Assembly (NCBI GenBank): GCA_004335635.1
Contig: QAXH01005344.1
Span: forward strand, 4,906-24,004
Reading direction: 5' to 3'
Origin: Chloromonas sp. AAM2
Lineage: Eukaryota; Chlorophyta; Chlorophyceae; Chlamydomonadales; Chlamydomonadaceae
Length of the DNA: 19,099 bases
In this document: positions 18,312 through 19,099 of the stretch, piece by piece
Position numbering within the stretch: position 1 is the stretch's first letter
Layout: the number at the start of each line of letters is the position of its first letter
The notes under the pieces: model-generated
What the model saw: only the letters and a program-made list of their open reading frames with translations
Told to the model about the DNA's origin: nothing
Database searches by the model: none
Program-made: the position numbers and the translations under genes

Positions 18312-18524
18312 ATGAGGTTTAGAGGCTGGTGTGTTAAGCTCTGGGGGCACAAGACGGGCAGCTGTTCTGTTTCAACTGTGTACGAGTCCAACCGGATGCC
18401 TAGTGGCCAGGTCAAGGTGCCCCACCACTTTACTGAGTATAGGGGCATATGTAAGGAGTGCGAGCTGGTGTTTTCAACACATGTCAGGCGTCATCAGAAG
18501 TCAGGCACATGCACAATGACCTAG
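18312..18524 (+). CDS. Small ORF with C2H2-like zinc-finger pattern
   Basis: 70 codons from ATG to TAG. Residues 47-67 read CKECELVFSTHVRRHQKSGTC, i.e. Cys-X2-Cys-X6-His-X3-His with a further Cys. The spacing between Cys and His pairs is shorter than in a classical C2H2 finger (usually 12), so the fold is doubtful. Preceded by the tandem duplication and no clear promoter; it could be the 3' exon of a gene whose other exons I cannot see, or a transposon fragment. Nucleic-acid binding is inference only. Confidence 0.3.
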   Translation: MRFRGWCVKLWGHKTGSCSVSTVYESNRMPSGQVKVPHHFTEYRGICKECELVFSTHVRRHQKSGTCTMT

Positions 18525-18617
18525 TTGTTGCGCTTGATCACCAACCGGCAATGTGAGCTTCGGCACAGGTTCTAGATGTCTGAAGACGTCCAGCATGGAG
18601 TAAGAAAAAAGAAGTTC

Positions 18618-18882
18618 GCCGGTTCTGGGACAGTACCTGCGAATATCACCCAGAAGCCATCGCCCACAAGCCATCACATGACACGGCAGCCATCCCCCAC
18701 AACGCCAGATCATTCGATTGGTCACCACAGGCAGAGCCACTACGCATGGTGCGCAAGACGCAAGACAGCTGCCAGCACGCGGGACAGCACACATCTCAGC
18801 CTCACATGACACTGGTTCACAACAGATCAGCTCAAGTCACACCCAGTTCCAGGACACCATACACAACTTTCCCAGAACTGGC
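18618..18882. mobile_element. MITE-like element B, 265 bp, inverted ends
   Basis: The left end GCCGGTTCTGGGACA (18618-18632) and the right end, reverse complement GCCAGTTCTGGGAAA (18868-18882), face each other at nearly the same distance as in element A (265 versus 267 bp). Both ends are flanked outside by A-rich runs (AAGAAAAAAGAAG on the left, its T-rich counterpart on the right). The interior differs from element A and has no transposase frame. Confidence 0.6.
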
Positions 18883-19099
18883 AAACATCTCTTTTTTTCA
18901 CACGGCAAGTTAGTAATTGTTTGTTACATCCATGGAAGTGCATCATTTTGCACATGGGATGGTGTCCCGCAACTCAGGGACCGTAAAATCTCATATCCAA
19001 ACGTAAAATAAACATTTAATACCTAAAACGCACAGTTAGGCAAGGCTGTCAAGAATTGACTTGCGTCGGGCCATAATGTTGATAAGAAGATTAGCAAGT

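Overview
The window looks like nuclear DNA of a green alga (chlorophyte, probably a Chlamydomonas/Haematococcus-type lineage; this is inference). The reasons are intron-rich genes with GT...CAG introns of about 60-520 bp, CAG/CTG-rich exons giving poly-Gln and Ala/Ser/Gln low-complexity protein, TG/CA microsatellites, many minisatellites, and TGTAA motifs of the algal poly(A)-signal type. No rRNA, tRNA, CRISPR array or bacterial operon is visible. Exon models below come from splice-site reading plus phase matching by eye; there is no transcript evidence.

Layout. (1) 1-2400, minus strand: a Gln-rich coiled-coil protein gene whose last visible exon is a 63-bp tandem repeat coding 21 residues (three heptads) and runs off the left edge. 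(2) 2600-3780, minus: weaker coding-like stretches; 3840-4980 holds nothing I can support. (3) 4980-10066, minus: a Gly/Ser-rich exon with a 42-bp repeat, then a long multi-exon gene rich in Trp-Gly/Gly-Trp motifs (poly-Gln, acidic-Ser tract), the architecture expected of an Argonaute-hook (GW) protein. (4) 10070-11018: a 17-bp minisatellite and a MITE-like element with inverted ends. (5) 11019-11621, minus: a J-domain (HPD) co-chaperone gene. (6) About 11930-14200: a more AT-rich block carrying the C-terminal part of a viral/plasmid D5-type primase-helicase (SF3) with upstream breaks and no Walker A, followed by simple repeats. This is most simply a decayed insertion of a large DNA virus or virus-like mobile element. 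(7) 14330-16624, plus: a four-exon gene for a secreted bulb-type (B-lectin) protein with a TATA box and two bZIP-type sites. (8) 16625-19099: mostly minisatellites and two further copies of the MITE-like end sequence, plus a short C2H2-like ORF.

The genes do not form a pathway that can be read from the sequence. The two items most worth following are the putative GW-repeat protein (possible small-RNA silencing partner) and the neighbouring decayed viral helicase block. Their proximity may be coincidental.
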